Source of the DNA: Hemerocallis citrina
Taxonomy: Eukaryota; Streptophyta; Magnoliopsida; Asparagales; Asphodelaceae
Length of the DNA: 64,000 nt
Assembly (NCBI GenBank): GCA_017893485.1
Contig: CM030366.1
Coordinates: 52,606,565 to 52,670,564, forward strand
Reading direction: 5' to 3'
The notes beneath the pieces are model-generated. The model was given only the letters and a program-made list of their open reading frames with translations. It did no database searches and was not told the DNA's origin. Of this stretch, positions 57,802-64,000 are shown piece after piece (the stretch's first letter is position 1; the number at the start of each line of letters is the position of its first letter). The translations under genes were made by a program, and so were the position numbers.

Positions 57802-59669
57802 CTAAAAACCTTGTCATGCCCCACTTCCCAAATATACGGAATGCAAGCACGTGACATGGCCCAGCAAATGACTTGTGTCATTCACAAGCTGTCAACGATT
57901 CAACTCAAAAATATAAAACAGGAAGTAATGCAACAACGCATGCATTAAAGGAGTAATCACACGAATACCAATACTTGGAATTTAAGCATAAAATAACCAA
58001 CATAATAATAATCTAACATCTGGAATCAAAAAAAAATATTCGGGTCAAAAGCCAAGAATACAAAAAAAATAACATTGTTCAATTATTAAAGTTCTCAAAA
58101 TGAAACAATAATTATCTTAGTAGCACAGCAAAACAATTCTTTCTCCATTGCTGCTCTCCTAGTCCATCAGACGATTCTGCTTGATTACCTGTAAGCTGTT
58201 CATCTAAAAGAGAGAAAAATATGTCCTTAGAGCAAGTCATGGATAGCAAGTAAAGAAACAGAGAAACAATTACATTTACGGTATAACAATGAATTCAATA
58301 AATAATAAAGTCGATGGCAATGAACAATAGCAAAATGGTAACAATGCAATGTGCAATAACGATGATTTATAACAATGATAATAAACGATAACAATAATGG
58401 TAAACAATAACGATAACACTGTTCAATAACGATGAAAATATGCAGTGACGATGCGATGAAAATCGTAGGTCTATTATTTATTTAATCCTAATTATGCACG
58501 TAGTACTGCATCCTATACTACAGGTTTGATGCATACAATCAATTTCGTTTAGAATAAGGTGGTAGATTCTATAGATCATGTACTCGGCACGATAACAATA
58601 ACGATAACGATAACAATAGCAATTTCTTGCACAATAACGATAACAATAGTTGACACAATAATCATAAAACAATACACGATGATTTGGGATACTTTGGTCA
58701 GCAATCCAACAATAAATCGATAGCACCAGCCGACACAATATTTTGGGAAACAATTCCCACATTCCCGAGTACAGTCACTATATTATCAACTACCCTAGTC
58801 AACCCTTAACCCCCGCTTGATTAACATTTTTTATTTAATTAACATGCAATACTAATAGGGAACAATAGGGACAATAATATCAATGGAAAACGATAATGTG
58901 ATTAATAAGGGACACTAGAATGATGATAACACAACCCTAAGATCATGCAATGTACTCTATACAATCAAATACACCAAATCCAACATTATAGATTCAATAA
59001 TATAATATTAAACATAGAAACTCAATTCTGGACAGCATAAGGTTGCTGTACCAACTCAGAATTCCCGTCCCTACAGTATAGAAAATGTGGATCCGTCAGA
59101 AGTTCTAAAAACTAGACTCCTGCCCGTTTCCAATGCATATTTGAAGTCCAAATTCCGACAACAGTAGCTAGGTGAATTTTAGTATTTTTTCCAGGTTACT
59201 GTTTCTGGCAGGTTATCAGTATTAACTAGTTTCAGTTGTAACAGCAGTAAATATTCATTGTAAAAATAAGTAAAAATAATTTTTATTACCCTAAGCATGC
59301 CAACCACCAATCTGAAAATTATCATGGTCATACTTTATCATTAGTCCACCAAATTCATCAGCTTAACATGGCATATGCGTAAATCTGAAAAAGGAGCGCC
59401 GCAGCAGTAAAATGGTCATAAATCATGCAATATAAGTCGGAATTTGAAAATTCTGGATGTTCTAAAAACTAGAAACTTGGGGCTACATTTTTTATTCATA
59501 AAGTTATTGATTTTGATGGCATTATCTAGGTCGAAACAGCATGACAATGTTCAGGTTGGCAATAAATTTCAGGGTTTCAACATGTTCTTCATGAATAAGA
59601 AGATAAAAATTTTATGAACGATGAGTTAGGGGTTAAAAATTATAATTCACAGAAAGTTACGTCTATGTG

Positions 59670-60290
59670 TGTAATACCCCGCAAAATTGAAAATGACAAT
59701 TTTGCCCTCATGTGTTACGCACGTGTATTTTGTACCGTTATTGGTGATATTCGTAATGTATTTCACTATGTATTTGGACTCCGACTATTTATGCATTTTC
59801 CGTATTGTTTTTATCACATTTGAGTCAACTCAAATATAAATTCCGTTCTTTGTGTTTTTACGTGCTTTTTACGTGTTATCGATGCACGTATCGATTACGT
59901 ATTTTTCTACCGATACGTGTAATATTTTCTCCATGTTCCAATTATTTATTTTATATATTTCAGTTCGTTTTATAAAAGAAAATTCATTTTTTTCCTATTT
60001 TGATTAAAATACTTTTGAACGTGTAGTGCACGTGTTTTTTATGTACGTAGTGATTACGTCGTGGAATATATAAACTTAATAAATATAATTTTCTTTGGTC
60101 GTTTTGAATTATATTTTAATATTTTTCTGTCGATAAAATCGATTTCGCATTTTTAAATTTTACGTGCGACGCACATATTTTCGGTGAACGTATTTAGGCG
60201 TATTCGTTTTCAAAATAAATTTTGAAGTGTGTGTGTTTATTTTATTTTTGCTTGAAAATTATAATTTTCAATTAAACTAACTTTACATAC

Positions 60291-60365
<75 letters not shown>

Positions 60366-60721
60366 CTAATGTTCTAATTAAAAAAATATAAATAATTAAT
60401 TTTGTGAGGTGTGTGCAAGTGCGAAGCACGTGCAAGTGTTTATGCATGAAAATGGTAGGTGGCTGGCTGATTCTTTTTGGAGTGGAGGGAGAACAAAATT
60501 TTTGAAATTGTGAGTGGATGAGTGGGTGGTGTTCCTGGGTGTAGTGGACAAGTAGTTACTATAACCACTTGGTTAAAATACTATAAAAATACCCCTAACT
60601 CGTTCACTTCTCCTCATCCTCTCCTTCTTCCTCTGCCGAAAAATCCCATCAGCCAAAATCCATCCAGCCATTGCCTTCTCCACTCATTTCACCTTCAATA
60701 TAATGTGTGTGTGTATATATG

Positions 60722-60766
<45 letters not shown>

Positions 60767-60914
60767 CTATCTACACCTATGCCCCTGCACTTTCTCCACA
60801 TCTCCTTCTTTCTTTGCTCTCTGTCAAATCCGAACAAGCCATCCATCAAGCCATGTCCACTGTGTATACTCCACCTACTCACATACTCACCTATCCACAC
60901 CTATAGCATATCTT

Positions 60915-60979
<65 letters not shown>

Positions 60980-63611
60980 TGAATGCCTCCATGTTGCTTT
61001 GCCGAAAATGAAGAAATGTTGTTGTCCTTGCTCTGGCCGAAAATGGATATGGGGAGTTTTCTCTTGGTGTGCGGAATCCGAGGAGACAAATCGGAGTTTC
61101 TCTTGGAGTTATTTCTAGGGGTGCAGTTGCTAGTATACTCTTACATACGGTGGGTGATTCTAAAATTCTTTCTAAAATAGGAGTATGATGCATACTAGAT
61201 AATATATAATTTAATTGCTAAATTTTGATTAGTATGTTAGTTGTAGATTACTTAATTTTAATTATTTCATGTCATGATGTGTTGAATTAATGGTGTGATT
61301 CGTATACGTGGTTAGAAGTCTTGTTAAATTAAAAAGTAAAAAATGATGTATCATTTAGAAAATTATTGGAATGAGAATTAATGCATGTTAGAATAATAGT
61401 AGTCCAAATAATGCAGTGTGTATGAAAAATGACTCTTGATGCTAATGTGATAAAGAAATATGGAATTAATCTCCCTAGTGTTTATTTTATGAGTGTAGAA
61501 ATTTTTATAAAAAGTTTTGATGAAAAACATTTTATTTGCAACTTGATAATATGTGTGTTTTTGAAACTTTTGTTATATTGTAAAAATGTGAAACTTATGA
61601 ATTTGAAAACATGTACGATACTGTTTTCCAAAGAAACAAATTCTGGAAAATTATTTATATTTTTGTAGAAGTACAAATCGATGGAAGAATCGAGTTAATT
61701 AAGGGAAAAATTAAATACAGTACAATATATACAAAAAGTATGTAACTATTTTCATATCATTTAGTTACTTTGGACTTCTTGGTCTTCGGGTGCGAGTTAG
61801 GTCCGTTATTGTTGCTTGGTGGAGCTATTGGGCTCGGGTTTGAGTCTTGTTAGAGACTCTGTTTTTATGAATTTCGATTTTAAAATAAATTACCGAAGGT
61901 ATATATATAAGTATAATTTAAGTTAAACTCATATCAGTTAGCTGCCTCTGGCCTTCTAGGTAGCGGGTGTGACTAAAGGCGGTTACGGTTCATGGCGAGG
62001 TTTTGGCTCAGGTTCTTGGTTCGAATCCGACTTTGCCCAAAAGTTTTTCCTTTTTGATTTTTTTGTATTTTTGAGTTTTAAAGTGTAATAAAAACTGGGA
62101 AAAAATTCTATTATTATTCTAAAATTGTTTAGACTTTATAAAAATTATTTCTACAATATTTGGACATATTTTGTGAGATTTAAAAGGAGATTTTACATTA
62201 AAGAACTCAAATGTATCGATTAAAAGAATTAGAAGTGATTTTTATATAGAAAATTGTGACTCTTGTATAATTAAAGAGAGATGAATATTTGGATTGCAAT
62301 TAGATTTTGTTCTTAATGAGATTTTATGATTATTAATACTGTGATTGAGATTATTTGATATTGCATACAATGGTATAAGTGATTAAATTGATAAAAGAGT
62401 TGAATTGAATTGTTTTCATGTTATGAGATTATAAAGAAATATTCTCTTTGAGAAAGTGATATGAATAGAGAAATTGAAAGATTATTTTGAGATTGAATAT
62501 GACTTATTGTTGATCACTAGAAAGAGATAGTTGTTGGAATCTGGAGGCTAGGCGAGACCATAGTGACCAGCAATCTTATTAATTTATTTGAGAGCTAACC
62601 AGTGTGGGTTGAGCATCTCTTGAGAAGTAGCAAGTTAGGTTGACTGTCTCTTTTGTTTGGTTTAAGTCCGGTAGGGTAAGCTAGCTCTAGGTTGTGATGA
62701 TTTTTTTTTAAAACAAATTAAAATGTAAGGACTACACTATAGTGGAGATGTGATGAAAGTAAGAGAAAAACATAAGTATGAAGGCCTCGGGTCTACGGTG
62801 TGAGAGTGTTTCACAGGCTGTCTACATGATGCGTCATATCATGACGTGAACACATCTCCGGAATTATCGGGACCGTGGCGATGCTTGTGGGATGTTTGGT
62901 GATTACGGGTGGTGTCATAGTCCCATGACAGAGGCTGAATTGTCCATAGGTTGTCAACATGATGCGTCATGTCATGACGTGGGATTCCCCTCCAGGCTGT
63001 CTGGACATGGGCTCGTAACTTATAGAACATCTAGAATACTTACCGTAGTTATCATAGTAGTTTAACTCATGGTGATGGAGTCAACCCTACAAGGTGAAGA
63101 ACGATTAAGGGCTTGCCCTCGGACCTATGTAGTATGGGATGCATAGAATCCGAACAAGTGGGCATTAGTGTCATTTAATATAAATAACTGCATTAAGGAC
63201 TAGGTGCACAACACCCACGATATCAATAGGATAGTCCCTTTGTAGATTTGTTTTGTGATCAAGTTTGTATTTGTTAAAGTATTTAAGAATCGTTATACTT
63301 TCGACATAGTGAGGATAGCCGTGTATAATATTTTTACAGTTGTAAGCAACTGACGTGCCCACAGTTTTATATGCAGGACTTGGAATTTACAAGAAGAGAT
63401 AAAGATGAATCTGTTGCTAATGATTACTTAAATGCTAAAGTTGTTATAATTATACATTTGACATTGTTGTATTTTATTTATTCCACTGCGTGTTGAGTAA
63501 AAGACTTTGTTAGAATAAAAGTTTTAAATTCCTTGTAAAATTGTACGAAGTGAAGTGTAAAGATCCTGTGGAACTTCGAATTCAGGCTTATTTGGAATTT
63601 GGTGTGTTACA
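59670..63611 (+). mobile_element. Solo LTR F
   Basis: The 3942 bp LTR opens TGTAATACCCCGC and ends GTGTGTTACA, with an exact 5-bp duplicate ATGTG at 59665-59669 and 63612-63616. It has a TATA box (60582-60588), several (TA)n and (CA)n runs, a possible donor ACG|GTGGGTG (about 61149) and an acceptor ATATGCAG (63376). Its segment near 63120-63165 (GGACCTATGTAGTATGGGAT...) is the reverse complement of a segment at 18640-18675 in the element 1 LTR, so it belongs to that LTR clade. No element genes are present. Confidence 0.92.
60295..60975. repeat. Microsatellites in LTR F: (TA)n and (CA)n
   Basis: TA runs lie at 60295-60364 and 60919-60975, and a TG/TA/CA compound run at 60703-60766, flanking the TATA box region. 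They are long and uninterrupted, so copy number is probably variable. Shorter TA runs occur at both ends of Helitron B (45923-45956, 47918-47945). Confidence 0.9.
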
Positions 63612-64000
63612 ATGTGAACATGGTATTAAGATGTATAATGTCCATAATCTTACTAATCACAATCAACTAATACACCGTCATCAATCATATGAACAATCAA
63701 CACTAGTATACACTCTACAATAGTTGTGTAACGTCATGACATGAAATACAATAATAATTTCTATTCCTATATTCAATAATTACCTACATGATTGCATGCA
63801 AGATCTCTATACATTGGAGGTAAAAGACGGCACGAAGTTAAGACTACTACTTGGATTTGCTCGTGTAAATCCGTAGCATCCCAACAATAGATGACAATAA
63901 CAGATATACGATAATCAATATCGATCTACTTGCGGAGTTCAATAAACAATCTCGAATACGATACAATATAATTCGAGAGTGAGATGACTTGCCTTTAGGA

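Larger units (their letters stand above)
51905..64000 (-). mobile_element. Ty3/gypsy element 5, internally deleted, runs off window
   Basis: Read on the minus strand, the 5' LTR is from beyond 64000 to 57812 (split by solo LTR F), the primer site 57801-57786, gag 57638-57117, a fused integrase/chromodomain 57100-55595, a polypurine tract and the 3' LTR 55552-51905. Protease, RT and RNase H are missing: gag is joined directly to the linker before integrase. It is inserted in LTR D. The left flank is ATTTT (51900-51904); the partner is outside the window. Confidence 0.92.
57812..64000 (-). mobile_element. 5' LTR of element 5 (LTR E'), split and partial
   Basis: Bases 57812-59669 align with 51905-53780 of the 3' LTR and 63612-64000 with its continuation (53775-54160). 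The break is solo LTR F. The acceptor is at 58204 and the donor at 63992, so the predicted intron spans the insertion. The conserved inverted repeat lies at about 58565-58815, with a perfect GTACTCGG (58580-58587) / CCGAGTAC (58765-58772) pair. The start of this LTR lies beyond the window. Confidence 0.93.

Noticed and set aside
60522..61193. Open frames of 80-151 codons rich in Ile-Tyr and His-Thr
   Set aside because: They are translations of (TA)n and (CA)n microsatellites in LTR F.
51905..64000. Two separate elements at 51905-55552 and 57812-64000 in minus orientation
   Set aside because: They are the two LTRs of one element: polypurine tract, gag/integrase remnants and primer site lie between them in the right order, and their sequences align.

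Overview
This 64 kb window looks like plant nuclear heterochromatin. It consists almost entirely of nested transposable elements, and I recognise no intact host gene. The evidence for a plant is: Ty3/gypsy elements with chromodomain-type integrase ends and initiator-Met-tRNA primer sites, a SIRE-like Ty1/copia element, a BED/hAT transposase with GGGTCGGGT-rich ends, Helitrons ending in hairpin + CTAG, the 3' end of an RTE-like LINE, and telobox-bearing LTR promoters. All element genes are broken by stops, frameshifts or deletions. The species cannot be named from the sequence.

Layout. (1) 1-21504: a minus-strand gypsy element (element 1). Its 5' LTR is 18086-21504 and its 3' LTR runs off the left edge (1-2376). 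A Helitron (1196-2298) sits in the 3' LTR, and a second complete gypsy element on the plus strand (element 2, 7108-18051, TSD CATTA) sits in its leader. (2) 21505-25572: a short unidentified GC-rich coding-like scrap, then an LTR-like block in minus orientation (LTR H). (3) 25573-39433: a minus-strand copia element with an env-like ORF. It is split inside reverse transcriptase by solo LTR B (30030-37612, TSD TAATA), which is itself split by solo LTR C (33454-37376). (4) 39434-48182: a hAT element whose transposase is split by solo LTR G (41225-44588, TSD ATAAC) and whose 3' part carries a second Helitron (about 45921-47914). (5) 48183-49366: LINE fragment and unassigned DNA. (6) 49367 onward: LTR D, cut by a minus-strand gypsy element (element 5, 51905 to beyond 64000). 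Element 5 has lost protease, RT and RNase H, and its 5' LTR holds solo LTR F (59670-63611, TSD ATGTG).

The most interesting signal is shared by the long LTRs (3.3-3.9 kb). In the clade of element 2, B, C, D, E and G they have one architecture: TATA box, telobox (most copies), GC- or C-rich leader, often a small CGGGA/TCCCG hairpin, a strong splice donor (usually AAG|GCAAGT, a GC-AG type), a 1.6-2.1 kb intron-like stretch, an acceptor, and a tiny exon whose reading frame ends in a conserved G-(I/V/L)-G-(E/D) motif before a stop. Some 360-450 bp before the acceptor lies a long imperfect inverted repeat whose arms stay complementary among diverged copies. Its loop is filled by a different simple repeat in each lineage. 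Because the structure lies inside the predicted intron, it would exist only in unspliced RNA, which suggests a packaging or fate-sorting signal. This is inference and is set out under findings.

Boundaries given with TSDs are firm. LTR H, the left end of the hAT element, the 5' end of Helitron B and the 5' end of the copia element are approximate. I saw no tRNA or rRNA genes and no CRISPR array.
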